64,000 nt of DNA. It comes from Bacteroidota bacterium (GTDB lineage: Bacteria; Bacteroidota; Bacteroidia; Chitinophagales; Saprospiraceae). This document shows positions 26,022 through 35,189 of the stretch, piece after piece (within the stretch, counting starts at the first letter, position 1; each line of letters starts with the position of its first letter). The stretch lies in contig JAKQHS010000139.1 in NCBI GenBank assembly GCA_029557915.1, forward strand, positions 1 through 64,000, written 5' to 3'. The position numbers were made by a program, and so were the translations under genes. Below the pieces are notes generated by a model. That model had not been told where the DNA came from. It worked only from the letters and a program-made list of their open reading frames with translations, and did no database searches.

Positions 26022-26091
26022 GATACGAGATGCGAGATACGAGATGCCAGATGCGAGGTACGAGGTACGAGGTGCGAGCTTCCAGCTTCGG
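26022..26091. repeat. gagatacgagatgc-type short tandem repeat
   Basis: A run of 7-base units (gatacga, gatgcga, ggtacga) ends in a gcttccagctt segment that reaches the stop of the GlsB-like gene. The unit family recurs at 43180-43220 (in complement) and the ggaagct part recurs at 38336-38400. Confidence 0.75.
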
Positions 26092-26346
26092 CTAAGACCT
26101 CTTGATCACCCCGATCACAGCCAGCAGGACCACTGCGCCAATTACCCCGGTGAGGATCGTCCCTAAAAGGCCGCTGCCCAGGGAAATCCCGAGCAAGCCA
26201 AACAACCAGCTCCCCAGGAGGCTTCCGAGGATCCCTACGATGATATTGCCCAATAAGCCGAAGCCAAATCCCCGTTTTACCTGGCCGGCCAGCCAACCGA
26301 TGACGGCGCCAAGCACCAGGGTCGTAATTAAAGATTTACCATCCAT
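26092..26346 (-). CDS. GlsB/YeaQ/YmgE family membrane protein
   Basis: This 84-residue protein has three hydrophobic helices with the Gly-rich spacing of the transglycosylase-associated/GlsB family: LVLGAVIGWLAGQV, GLLGNIIVGILGSLLGSWLF, and ILTGVIGAVVLLAVIGVI. It is an inner-membrane protein linked in other bacteria to stress responses; its molecular role is not known. It lies 11 bases from the end of the APC permease gene on the same strand, so it may be co-transcribed. Its stop abuts a short repeat. Confidence 0.9.
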   Translation of the reverse strand: MDGKSLITTLVLGAVIGWLAGQVKRGFGFGLLGNIIVGILGSLLGSWLFGLLGISLGSGLLGTILTGVIGAVVLLAVIGVIKRS

Positions 26347-26357
26347 ATCGAGTAGTT

Positions 26358-27995
26358 TTAATTGGTGACTTTTAATTTACTGTGCCGGTAACTGTAAACA
26401 AAATACAACAATTGTCCCACTGCCAGCCAAACCAGGAAGGCTATCCAGTTGCTGGTCCCGGATTCGCACAACAAGTAGGAACAGGACAAAAGGCCCAGCA
26501 CCGGGATCAGGGAATAATTCCTGAGCACCGACAGGACGGTGACCCAAACCGTGAGGGCCAGGTAAATCAAATAGGGCAGGGCGTGCCAGAAGCCGGTTTC
26601 CTTATACATATGGGCGATCTTGATCCCCAGCAACCAGAGGATGGCAAAGCCGATGAAGGGCATCACATATTTGGCATTGAGGTAGGGAATCTTGAATTTG
26701 GGCTGGATGCGGTTGGGATCACCGGAAAGGACCAGCACGCCTCCGCAGACCAGTACGAAAGCAAACAGGGTACCAATGCTCGTCAGGCTGATCACCACAT
26801 CCAGGTTGAGGAAAAGAGCGGGAACGGCCACGACCACCCCGGCAAGAATGGTTGAAAAGGAGGGAGTCTTGTATTTGGGATGGATTTTGGAAAAAACCGG
26901 AGGCAGGAGGCCATCCCGGCTCATGCTCATCCATATCCTCGGTTGTCCCACCTGGAAGACCAATAATACGCTCGCCGTGGCGATCACCGCGCTGACGGCA
27001 ATCACACCGGCCAGCCAGTCGAGGCTGATTTCGTTGAACACAAAGGCCATCGGATCCCCGACGTCCAGGCGGGTATAGTGGGTCATGCCCGTCAGCACCA
27101 GGGCGATCAGGACATAGATGACCGTACAGATCACGAGGCTGTAGATCATGGACCGGGGCAGGTCGCGCTGGGGATTCTTACATTCCTCGGCCATCGTGGA
27201 GAGGGCGTCAAAGCCGATGTAAGCGAAAAACACGGCCGCAGTCCCTTTGAGGATCCCGCCGACGCCGTTGGGCATGAAAGGGGACCAGTTTTCGGGTTTG
27301 ATGTAAAAGGCGCCCACGACGATGACGATGAGGATCACGGACATTTTGAGGGCGACCATGATGTTGGCGGATACCTTGCTCTCCCGGATGCCGATATAAG
27401 TGATCCAGGCGATCAATACCGAGATGCCGAAAGCCGGCAGGTCGCAGATGATCCGCAAATCCCCGATCATGGGGGCCTTACTCCAGGCCAATTGTTGCGC
27501 TTCCGAAACCTGCTTCTGCGCGGTAAAGTAATCCATGGTCAGCCATTCGGGCACGTGCATGCCCAGGCCTTCCAGCAGGGTCGTGAAATAATCGGACCAG
27601 GAGATGGCCACGGCGATGTTGCCGATGGCATATTCCATCAGCAAATTCCACCCGATGATCCAGGCGATGAATTCCCCAAAAGCGACATAAGAATAGGTAT
27701 AGGCGCTGCCGGATACGGGGACCAAGGAGGCAAACTCCGCATAACAAAAGGCGGAGAAACCGCAGGCTACGGCTGCAAATAAAAAAAGAAAAATAATCCC
27801 GGGCCCGCCGTCAAAACTGGCTTTGCCGATGGTGGAGAAAATCCCGGCCCCGACGATGGCGGCTATACCGAGAATGGTCAAATCAAATACGCCCAGGTTC
27901 CGTTTAAGATGAGCAAACAGGCCCTCCTCCTCCGTCAGCGCCGCATCCTTTAATATTTTTTCAACCGATTTTTTACGAAACAAACCTCCACTCAT
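26358..27995 (-). CDS. amino acid permease, cationic (CAT-like) APC family
   Basis: This 545-residue inner-membrane protein has the 12-14 helix pattern of the APC/CAT branch: FDLTILGIAAIVGAGIFSTIG at TM1, SGSAYTYSYVAFGEFIAWIIGWNLLMEYAIG around TM3, and FFAYIGFDALSTMAEECKNPQRDLP at TM6. The TM1 IVGAGIF motif and the EECKNPQRDLP loop are characteristic. Substrates in this branch include cationic and neutral amino acids; the specificity is not visible. It is followed by the small GlsB-like gene. Unlike the 19214 carrier it carries an N-terminal extension of about 35 residues. Confidence 0.93.
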   Translation of the reverse strand: MSGGLFRKKSVEKILKDAALTEEEGLFAHLKRNLGVFDLTILGIAAIVGAGIFSTIGKASFDGGPGIIFLFLFAAVACGFSAFCYAEFASLVPVSGSAYTYSYVAFGEFIAWIIGWNLLMEYAIGNIAVAISWSDYFTTLLEGLGMHVPEWLTMDYFTAQKQVSEAQQLAWSKAPMIGDLRIICDLPAFGISVLIAWITYIGIRESKVSANIMVALKMSVILIVIVVGAFYIKPENWSPFMPNGVGGILKGTAAVFFAYIGFDALSTMAEECKNPQRDLPRSMIYSLVICTVIYVLIALVLTGMTHYTRLDVGDPMAFVFNEISLDWLAGVIAVSAVIATASVLLVFQVGQPRIWMSMSRDGLLPPVFSKIHPKYKTPSFSTILAGVVVAVPALFLNLDVVISLTSIGTLFAFVLVCGGVLVLSGDPNRIQPKFKIPYLNAKYVMPFIGFAILWLLGIKIAHMYKETGFWHALPYLIYLALTVWVTVLSVLRNYSLIPVLGLLSCSYLLCESGTSNWIAFLVWLAVGQLLYFVYSYRHSKLKVTN

Positions 27996-28159
27996 AGATC
28001 ATTGGATAATATGTGGAATGAAGATAAAGCAAATTGCCAAACCGGTGAATGTTTGCACGAACTGGCAGGGATTAGGACAAGCGGTGTCTTTGGAATGCTA
28101 CGGAAGTTGGAACAGCAGTGTTATTGAATGGGCAAGCCGATAAACTGATCAACCGGCAA

Positions 28160-28222
28160 ACTGAAAAACTGACTACTGATTACTGACTACTGACTATTGA
28201 CTACTGACTACTGATTCCTGAC
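28160..28222. repeat. tgactactgac-type short tandem repeat
   Basis: Units of about 10 bases (tactgactac, tattgactac) run to within four bases of the DinB stop. The same unit family recurs near 35861-35886 and 43020-43085. Confidence 0.75.
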
Positions 28223-28225
28223 CAC

Positions 28226-28747
28226 TCAATTACTCCAGGGCGGGACAATCCCATTGGACCTTGCATATGCGATGAGCTGGCCTTTGTGCTCGCCTGTGTG
28301 ATCAATCAGAAGGAAACAAGCTGCATGTCTCGTCATTTCAGCCCATGGAAACTTGACTTTTTCGCTAAGCTGTGAATCTTTAAAACTAAGTAGGTTGTCG
28401 CTGACATGCTTGAACGATGCCTGCAGTATTTCCAGGATCTTATCCTTGTCCGCCTCCATTTTCTCCATTCCCATGAGATCAATCGTCGGAGGGGGTGCTA
28501 TTCCCATATTCATCAGGAGAAAATAGTTACCTCCGGCTACATGCAAAAGGACTTCGCGCACCGAGCGAACTCCATCAGCAGGCTTCCATCCGTATTTATC
28601 TTCTGGAATCGCTTTTGCCAGGCTGGTTATAGCCTGTTCGTTAAAGCCGAGGAAAGCGATCGTTTCTTTTTGAACGGCCTGATCCGGAATTTGGGCAAAA
28701 CCCATGGTACAGGCCAGTAATGAAACGAAAAGTAGATTATGCTTCAT
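28226..28747 (-). CDS. DinB-family protein with signal peptide
   Basis: This 173-residue protein has an N-terminal export signal (MKHNLLFVSLLACTMGFAQ) and then the four-helix DinB fold. Its metal ligands appear present: a His in LLHVAGGNYF near residue 68, and the pair in HTGEHKGQLI near 150 (H-x3-H). DinB proteins form divalent-metal sites and often act as thiol transferases (for example with bacillithiol); BshC is encoded in this window, so a bacillithiol link is a possibility only. An exported DinB is uncommon but seen in Bacteroidetes. The gene stands alone, next to a short repeat. Confidence 0.85.
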   Translation of the reverse strand: MKHNLLFVSLLACTMGFAQIPDQAVQKETIAFLGFNEQAITSLAKAIPEDKYGWKPADGVRSVREVLLHVAGGNYFLLMNMGIAPPPTIDLMGMEKMEADKDKILEILQASFKHVSDNLLSFKDSQLSEKVKFPWAEMTRHAACFLLIDHTGEHKGQLIAYARSNGIVPPWSN

Positions 28748-28835
28748 GATTTTGTTTTTTGGTTGGTTTGAAATTAATCATTTTTTGGCGACCGGAAGTG
28801 ATTAATCTATTTGTTGTTCCAATTCAGAACCCGCC

Positions 28836-31532
28836 TCAGAATTTAAACAGGTTCTTAAACCCGGTCGCCACCCCGAAACGGAAACCCGTTTCCTTGTACT
28901 TCATATCCTGCCAACCGGTGACGACTTCCAGGCGGAGAACCCGGAGTATATAGTTGATGCTGTACCCAAATTCTGTATACAGTTCCGTCCCTGGCGTCTT
29001 CAGTACATTGATCATCACGTTTTCCCGGATGCCTTTTTTCCTTACCCAGGGTGAAGTGGTGAAAATAAAACGGCGGAACTGGTAATTGGAAAGCAAAGAA
29101 AGATAAGAGTCATTGGTGCTGTACAGATGATAATCCAGCAAGCGGAAATATTTTACGGGATCCGATGGGGAAAACACATAGCGGTTTCCTGCGAACTGGG
29201 CGAAGTCCTGGAAATAGGGCGTGGTGTTTCCCACAAAAGATCCGGCCTGGATGGCGTAATCGTAATCGTCCCCCGCGCCGATGCCAATATGGTGTTTCCA
29301 TCCCAGGTAAAAGTGATCAAAGCGGCTGTCCCCCGCCTCCCAGCCTCGCTTATAACCGAGGGTGATGACGGGCGATTTGGAATCGTCAAGGACTTTTACC
29401 GCGCCCTGGGCCACGTATCGCTGAAAGGGGACCAGGCGGACGGACAGGTCGGTCACCAGGGCCTGGTGGGCTTCAAATAAAGGAGCGGAATTCTCAAAGG
29501 TGTTGGGCTGGTTGCTTAAATAGATCCGTTTCCTGTTGAAAAAGCTGTAGTTGGTATGGTTTTCCAGGATGGTGCGGTCCGCCCATTCTGCCGAAGCTTT
29601 CAGGGAAAAGGAGCGTGAAAACGTTTTTTCGTAAGCCAGGCCCAGGTATTTTTTCTCATAGAGTTTGAGGTAGTTTTTACGGAAGAGCAGGGTGTAGAGG
29701 CCGTTTAAATAGGAATTTTCCGGCAGAAAAGGATTATACGAATCCACTGCATTGCCGCCTTCCAGCTTCAGGGCCCAGGGTCCGTCGCCGGTTTTACCTG
29801 ATTTTTTCTGCAGGAGTCCGGATAGTTTCCAGTTTACGGCCTCCCTGGAGAAGGCATAGCGGATTTCTGGCCTCAGTTTCCATTCGAAGCGTTTATTCTT
29901 CTTTTTGATATTACCGGTTTCCAGTCCGAATCCGGCATGGTAACCGTCGACCGTATTAAAATTGAAGGTCCCGATCGTCGGTAAAATGGAGATATAATGG
30001 GTTTTGTTTAAATTATACCGGGAGCCAAACAAAAGATGCTGCAGCTTGAAAGCGGAATGGGTTTTGGTGACGTTCATCCGGGTGCCATCCGGACCCATAG
30101 TGATGCTGAGCGTCGAGGAGTCTTCCTGCTTTTCCGCCGCTTTTTGTTTTTCGACTTCGGAGAGGCTGTCCATCCGGCTATAACCCCGGATTTCGTGGAG
30201 GGTCAGGGCCACCGGTCGGATCTCCGCCCAATACACACTATCTCTTTTATAGGCCTGGCTGTCCACCGTCTGCTTGCTTTCATTAAAGGATATAGCCACG
30301 GTATCCGCCTCGGGTAAGCTTTCCAGTTCCTGTTTTTTATATTCCTTCATCATTTTTTTCAGTTGTTTGGCGCTGAGCTCCTGTCCGGGTTCCAGCCCGG
30401 AAAAACTGAGAGGGGAAGGATTTTTATTGATCTTCTCATTGGCGGCTTTGGCTTCAAGCTTATCGATCTTATCATCCAGCACCACCAGGGGCACCTGGAT
30501 GTCGGGGTTGAGGGTTATTGTATAATTGGACAGGTGCGCCAGGTATTTATAGGCAAAACCAAAACCAAAAACATCTCCCGTGACATCGTAGATCTGGTCG
30601 ATCGGCATCCAGACGTCCCCGCTGGCGGGGGCAAATACCTGTTTGATGGCAAAGCGTATGCCCCAGAGAGAGGTCACCAGGTCCAGGCTGTGAATGCTCC
30701 AAAGCTGATCGGTGATGTAGAGCATTCCTTCAAACACCTGGTCCCCCCGGCCCCTGGGGGTCACCTTGATTTTGTTGATCACCTTGCCGTGGTCTTCGAT
30801 ATATCCCAGGTATTCGAAAGTATAGATCTGGAATGCGTTGGGGGCAAGCGGAGAGACCGCCCCGGCAACCTTGGGATCATAAAAGCTGGAATACACAAAA
30901 CTCATTGGACTGGTGTTGTTGGCATCCCCGGTCGAACGTACGGATATGACGGTGTCCCGGTATTGTCCGGGCCTTTTATAGGATAGGCGGGAAACGGATT
31001 CCTGGGTGAAGGCAACCGTGGAATCAATGCCTTCCTTAGCCAGTTCTTTTTTGATCCGGTTGCGAAAGAGAAAGGGCGTTTTGAGCAAACGGCCGCTCCC
31101 TTTGATATAAACCATAGCCCCGTAGGTCTCCACCTGGTTGGCATGATAGGGGGCTTTGGCGATGGTCCTCCGCATGATGGTGTAGGCAGGGTCCTCATTG
31201 CTTCCGTCAATGATGGCGGTGGGCAGGGTGAGGGCTTCGGGGCGGAGGCGCACATGGATCGTCAGGTCCCTGTTGGTCACGGTCACCAGCGTATCCAGGT
31301 TCCGGTAACCTACAAACTGATACCTCAACTGGAATACGCCCGGACCGGTCTCGATGCTGTAATAACCATCCTGGTTGGACACGCCGCCCTTATCCGTTTT
31401 AAACACCTGGATGGTGGCAAAAGGCATGGCAAGCCCCTTGTCGTCCGTCACCGTACCCGAAATCGTCTGGCTCCGGATCCCCTGGAGACTAATAAACAAT
31501 AATCCCAGGACAAAAAAACATCGCCTTTTCAT
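28836..31532 (-). CDS. DUF5686 outer-membrane protein with CarboxypepD_reg domain
   Basis: This 898-residue protein has a signal peptide (MKRRCFFVLGLLFISLQGIRSQ), then a carboxypeptidase-regulatory-like domain of about 80 residues (TISGTVTDDKGLAMPFATIQ to RLRP). The DUF5686 body follows, with a C-terminal beta-barrel of strand pairs through residue 898 (ending FGVATGFKNLFKF). The family is found in Bacteroidetes outer membranes and is thought to be a surface-linked partner of TonB-type systems; its function is unknown. A short spacer with nothing recognisable lies on each side. No operon partner is apparent. Confidence 0.9.
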   Translation of the reverse strand: MKRRCFFVLGLLFISLQGIRSQTISGTVTDDKGLAMPFATIQVFKTDKGGVSNQDGYYSIETGPGVFQLRYQFVGYRNLDTLVTVTNRDLTIHVRLRPEALTLPTAIIDGSNEDPAYTIMRRTIAKAPYHANQVETYGAMVYIKGSGRLLKTPFLFRNRIKKELAKEGIDSTVAFTQESVSRLSYKRPGQYRDTVISVRSTGDANNTSPMSFVYSSFYDPKVAGAVSPLAPNAFQIYTFEYLGYIEDHGKVINKIKVTPRGRGDQVFEGMLYITDQLWSIHSLDLVTSLWGIRFAIKQVFAPASGDVWMPIDQIYDVTGDVFGFGFAYKYLAHLSNYTITLNPDIQVPLVVLDDKIDKLEAKAANEKINKNPSPLSFSGLEPGQELSAKQLKKMMKEYKKQELESLPEADTVAISFNESKQTVDSQAYKRDSVYWAEIRPVALTLHEIRGYSRMDSLSEVEKQKAAEKQEDSSTLSITMGPDGTRMNVTKTHSAFKLQHLLFGSRYNLNKTHYISILPTIGTFNFNTVDGYHAGFGLETGNIKKKNKRFEWKLRPEIRYAFSREAVNWKLSGLLQKKSGKTGDGPWALKLEGGNAVDSYNPFLPENSYLNGLYTLLFRKNYLKLYEKKYLGLAYEKTFSRSFSLKASAEWADRTILENHTNYSFFNRKRIYLSNQPNTFENSAPLFEAHQALVTDLSVRLVPFQRYVAQGAVKVLDDSKSPVITLGYKRGWEAGDSRFDHFYLGWKHHIGIGAGDDYDYAIQAGSFVGNTTPYFQDFAQFAGNRYVFSPSDPVKYFRLLDYHLYSTNDSYLSLLSNYQFRRFIFTTSPWVRKKGIRENVMINVLKTPGTELYTEFGYSINYILRVLRLEVVTGWQDMKYKETGFRFGVATGFKNLFKF

Positions 31533-31694
31533 GCCTCAAAATTAGGGGAATCGCCTTTAAGACCCGGGGGCTTTCGACCAGGCCGGCCTGACGACCTCTC
31601 AAAGCGGTGGAATAGCCGATTTATAATATTGGGGAGTTATGGACAAATGGATTTGTCCGGTACCATGCCGTATTTATTTCAAGTAATTTCGCGT

Positions 31695-33908
31695 ATGCAG
31701 TTTCGTTCCGGTTTATTCTTCCTGATCAGCATATTTTTTTTAAATACCCGGGCAGGAGGACAGGCCTTCAAAGCCCTCGATATTCCGGTTGTGATAGGGA
31801 CTAAAACCCTCCTTTATCCCTGGGCGGGAGGACTGAATGCACCGCAGATCCACAATGCGGACCTCAACCGGGACGGATCGACGGATGTAGTGATCTTTGA
31901 CCGGGTAGGGGGCGCCTGGCTGCCCTTTACCTGGGAAGGCAAACTGGTTTACCGGCCCGACCTGAAATCCCTGTTTCCAAGGCTCAAGGAGTGGGTGGTT
32001 TTTAAAGATCACAATGCCGATGGGATCCAGGATATTTTTTCTTATTCGACTACACCGGGCATCGCGGGCATCGATGTGTACGATGGCCAGGGAACCCCAG
32101 GTTCGCTTCAATGGGTCAAAAGATCCTTCCCCAATGACCGGGCGAATATCCTTTTTTATACCTCCGGATCGAGCCGCCTCAACGTCTATGTCAGCAATAT
32201 CGATTATCCGGCCATTGAAGACATAGACCGGGACGGGGACCTGGATGTACTGAGCTATGAAACCGGCGGCAGCCTGGTCATCTGGTATAAAAACCTTGCC
32301 GCGGATAAAAAGCTGGCAGCCGGCAGTTTTGATTTTGTGATCGGGGAGTTCTGTTACGGGAAATTCGTGGAAGACGGTTTTTCGGAAGCGATCACCCTGA
32401 GCAACAATCCGAACAAATGCGCTTCGGGCCTTCAACCTGAGCTGGAAGTACGGCACGCAGGCTCTACCACCATGGCTTTTGACCGCGACGGGGACAGTGA
32501 CTACGATTTGCTTATCGGGGATATCTCTTCCTCCGGCCTGATCTATCTCCGCAATGGAGGGGATACCCTCTCCGCCTATATGGATGCCCAGGAGACCCAT
32601 TTTCCCGTCCATTCCAAACCGGTGGATATTCCTTATTTCGTAAGCCCCTTCCTGGCCGATGTAAACAATGACGGACTGAAGGAATTTTTTGCGGCTTCCA
32701 ATTTTCAGTTTGGATCAGACAATTACCATTGTTTGTGGAAATATGAGGTCGATCCGGCAAACAAACAGAATTTTCTTTATAACAGCAATGCCTACCTCGT
32801 GGATGAAATGATCGACCTGGGTGAAAACACCTTTCCCGCCCTGGTTGACGTCAACGGGGATGGGCTTCTGGACCTCGTCGTCGGTTCGGGCGGCTATTTT
32901 GACCGCAATGGGCTTACCCGCGCAGGACTGGCGCTTTTTACCAATACGGGAACGGCCACCAAACCTTCCTTTCAATTGACCGACAGCAACTGGCTCGACT
33001 TCAGAAAGTATGGTCCGGAATCGTACAGTTTTGCCCCGGCCTTCGGAGACCTGGATGGAGACGGTGACCTGGATCTCCTCGTCGGAGAGGTATTGGGACG
33101 ACTATATTTTGCGGTCAATACGGGAGGAAAGGACAAAGCCATGGTTTTTAATTCCGTTCTTACCGGGTACAGCGGAATCGATGTGGGCCAGTATTCGGCG
33201 CCTGCCGTTGAAGACCTGGATGGAGACGGCCTTCCTGACCTTGTAGTCGGGGAAAGAAACGGGAACGTCAATTTTTTTAAAAATACAGGCAGCGCCCAGG
33301 CCGCGCAATTTTCTGCAATTCCAACGCTGGACAATTTGGGTTCCATTGATACGCGTGTACCGGGTTTTGCCACAGGCAATTCGGCCCCCTTTTTTTTCCG
33401 GAGCAACCAAAAGCGTTATCTGGCGGTGGGGACGAGCGCCCAGGATATCTTATTGTATGAATCGCCCTCCGCCGTAAGCACTCCCTTTAACCTGGTATCC
33501 ACTCGCTGGGGCGCCATTCACGAAGGGGATGAAACCCATCCCGCCCTTGCGGATATTGACCGGGATGGAAAACTGGATATCCTCACCGGGAATCTGAGGG
33601 GAGGCCTGGCCTGGTACCAGAGCGATCTGCCCAGTGAGTTCAGTACGGCCTACCGATCTCAGGGGGAGGGATTTTCAATAAGTATTTATCCCAATCCGGC
33701 CCGGCTGACTACCGTTTTGACGACGGGAGACCGCCAACTAAGGGGAAAATTGGATATCCTGGATCTTTCCGGTAGGTTGATTAAGGCCTATCCTTTTACC
33801 GGTAACCGCCTTGAACTGGATGTGTCGGTTTATCCGCCCGGGGTTTACCTGGCCCGGATTTCATCCACTTCCGGACAGTATAGCAAAAAACTGGTGATCG
33901 CCAGGTAA
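31695..33908 (+). CDS. FG-GAP/VCBS repeat surface protein with T9SS sorting domain
   Basis: From the ATG at 31695 (MQFRSGLFFLISIFFLNTRAGG) this protein has a signal peptide; the upstream ATG at 31629 adds 22 polar residues and is rejected. The mature part is a beta-propeller-like series of FG-GAP/VCBS blades with calcium-binding DxDGDGxxD motifs: DRDGDLDVL, DVNGDGLLDLVVG, DLDGDGDLDLLVGE and DLDGDGLPDLVVGE. The end is a T9SS type A sorting domain (about the last 80 residues, SIYPNPARL to LVIAR). It should be secreted and anchored at the surface, possibly as a binding protein; the ligand is unknown. Confidence 0.9.
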   Translation: MQFRSGLFFLISIFFLNTRAGGQAFKALDIPVVIGTKTLLYPWAGGLNAPQIHNADLNRDGSTDVVIFDRVGGAWLPFTWEGKLVYRPDLKSLFPRLKEWVVFKDHNADGIQDIFSYSTTPGIAGIDVYDGQGTPGSLQWVKRSFPNDRANILFYTSGSSRLNVYVSNIDYPAIEDIDRDGDLDVLSYETGGSLVIWYKNLAADKKLAAGSFDFVIGEFCYGKFVEDGFSEAITLSNNPNKCASGLQPELEVRHAGSTTMAFDRDGDSDYDLLIGDISSSGLIYLRNGGDTLSAYMDAQETHFPVHSKPVDIPYFVSPFLADVNNDGLKEFFAASNFQFGSDNYHCLWKYEVDPANKQNFLYNSNAYLVDEMIDLGENTFPALVDVNGDGLLDLVVGSGGYFDRNGLTRAGLALFTNTGTATKPSFQLTDSNWLDFRKYGPESYSFAPAFGDLDGDGDLDLLVGEVLGRLYFAVNTGGKDKAMVFNSVLTGYSGIDVGQYSAPAVEDLDGDGLPDLVVGERNGNVNFFKNTGSAQAAQFSAIPTLDNLGSIDTRVPGFATGNSAPFFFRSNQKRYLAVGTSAQDILLYESPSAVSTPFNLVSTRWGAIHEGDETHPALADIDRDGKLDILTGNLRGGLAWYQSDLPSEFSTAYRSQGEGFSISIYPNPARLTTVLTTGDRQLRGKLDILDLSGRLIKAYPFTGNRLELDVSVYPPGVYLARISSTSGQYSKKLVIAR

Positions 33909-33911
33909 AAT

Positions 33912-34352
33912 TCAGCCTTTCAGTTTGAAGAAAACAAGCAGCAGGCTGATCAGGGAAAAAAGAAAACCCAGGATGGAGAGCAGGAATGAAATCCAGAATG
34001 TTTTAATCCGGTAGCGGGTGAATTTCAGGCGCGCCTCTACAAGCTCCTCTTCCAGCCGGTCCTCCAGGGAAACCTTTTCATTCTTGATCTTTTTTTCACT
34101 TTGTTTCAGGTATTCAATATAACCGCCCTTGAGCATCCAGAATTTGCCATAGTTGGTGATTTCCAGCATGGTTTTTTTTTCATCGATGTATTTGGCCAGT
34201 TTTTCATCGATGAGTTCATCGGCATAGGCCTTGCAATCGCTGAGATGGGTTTCGGATTCTGAAAACAGGTTGAAACAGGCATCGTACAAATTCATTTTCT
34301 CATGCCTGTAGGCCTCTTCCAGGACTTTTGAGATGGCTTCTTCGCGTAACAC
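33912..34352 (-). CDS. hypothetical protein with C-terminal membrane segment
   Basis: I do not recognise this 146-residue protein. It is strongly helical, with a charged N-terminal half (LREEAISKVLEEAYRHEKM, SEKKIKNEKVSLEDRLEEEL) likely to form coiled coil, and one C-terminal hydrophobic stretch FWISFLLSILGFLFSLISLLL near residues 120-140, ending FFKLKG. It starts six bases after mqnD stops on the same strand, so it is probably co-transcribed. A role beside menaquinone synthesis or as a membrane-linked partner is only positional inference. Confidence 0.7.
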   Translation of the reverse strand: MLREEAISKVLEEAYRHEKMNLYDACFNLFSESETHLSDCKAYADELIDEKLAKYIDEKKTMLEITNYGKFWMLKGGYIEYLKQSEKKIKNEKVSLEDRLEEELVEARLKFTRYRIKTFWISFLLSILGFLFSLISLLLVFFKLKG

Positions 34353-34358
34353 GGTAAT

Positions 34359-35189
34359 CTATTTATGGATAAGGTTTTCGGATTGAATCAGGAAATCGAT
34401 GGCCGCCCTGCCGGCGGTGCCCATGGAAAGACTGTATTCGTTGACGTAAAGGCCGATGTGTTGTTTTACCACCTCCGGTTCCATTTCACGGGCGTGGTTC
34501 AAAACATAAGCGCTGGGGGATGCCGGGTGATCAAAGGCGTAGCGGATGCTATCCCGGATTAAATGATTCATGTTTTCTTTTAATCCGGGATCCAGGGACC
34601 TACGGCAGACAAAAATTCCGAGGGGCAGAGGCAAGTGGTATCTTTCTTCCCAAAGCGCACCCAGGTCGGCGACGCAAAACAAACCCTTTTGCCGGTAGGT
34701 GAAACGGCTTTCATGAATGATCACCCCCGCCCCCGCTTCGCCCGACAATACCAGGTTTTCAATTTCAGAGAATACGGTGAAAAAGGGTTGGCCGGCGGAG
34801 GGGAAAAAATGATGGAACAAATAATTTGCGGTGGTATGCCTGCCCGGAATAGCGATTTTCAGACGGTCAAGGTCTTTCTCCTTCAAGGCTGTTTTAGCCA
34901 CGACCAGGGGCCCGCATCCAAAACCCATGGCCGCGCCCGCATCCAATAATTCATATTGATCAGATACCAAGGGATAGGCCGCCACACTGATCTTGGTGAC
35001 ATCGAAGGTTGCGGCAACCGCGGCTTGGTTGAGTTGCTGGATGTCCATTAAATGCACCTTCAAATCCGGGCCGGAGGGCAATTTACGGTTGACCAGGGCA
35101 TCCATCATAAAGGTATCGTTGGGGCAGGGAGAAAAGGCAAGGCTGATTTCCCTACCTTCACGTTCCGGATCATGGAATGGACTCCCCAT
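34359..35189 (-). CDS. mqnD: 1,4-dihydroxy-6-naphthoate synthase, futalosine pathway
   Basis: This 276-residue enzyme makes 1,4-dihydroxy-6-naphthoate from cyclic de-hypoxanthinyl futalosine in the alternative menaquinone pathway. The family start LAFSPCPNDTFMMDALV is clear, followed by the DVTKISVAAYPLV and GFGCGPLVVAK segments and the IPGRHTTANYLF loop. The end (LGIFVCRRSLDPGL, VYVNEYSLSMGTAGR-like) completes a two-lobe, binding-protein-like fold. It is divergent from the pseudouridine synthase with overlapping 5' ends (35172-35189). Other mqn genes are not in the window, so the route must be completed elsewhere. Confidence 0.93.
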   Translation of the reverse strand: MGSPFHDPEREGREISLAFSPCPNDTFMMDALVNRKLPSGPDLKVHLMDIQQLNQAAVAATFDVTKISVAAYPLVSDQYELLDAGAAMGFGCGPLVVAKTALKEKDLDRLKIAIPGRHTTANYLFHHFFPSAGQPFFTVFSEIENLVLSGEAGAGVIIHESRFTYRQKGLFCVADLGALWEERYHLPLPLGIFVCRRSLDPGLKENMNHLIRDSIRYAFDHPASPSAYVLNHAREMEPEVVKQHIGLYVNEYSLSMGTAGRAAIDFLIQSENLIHK

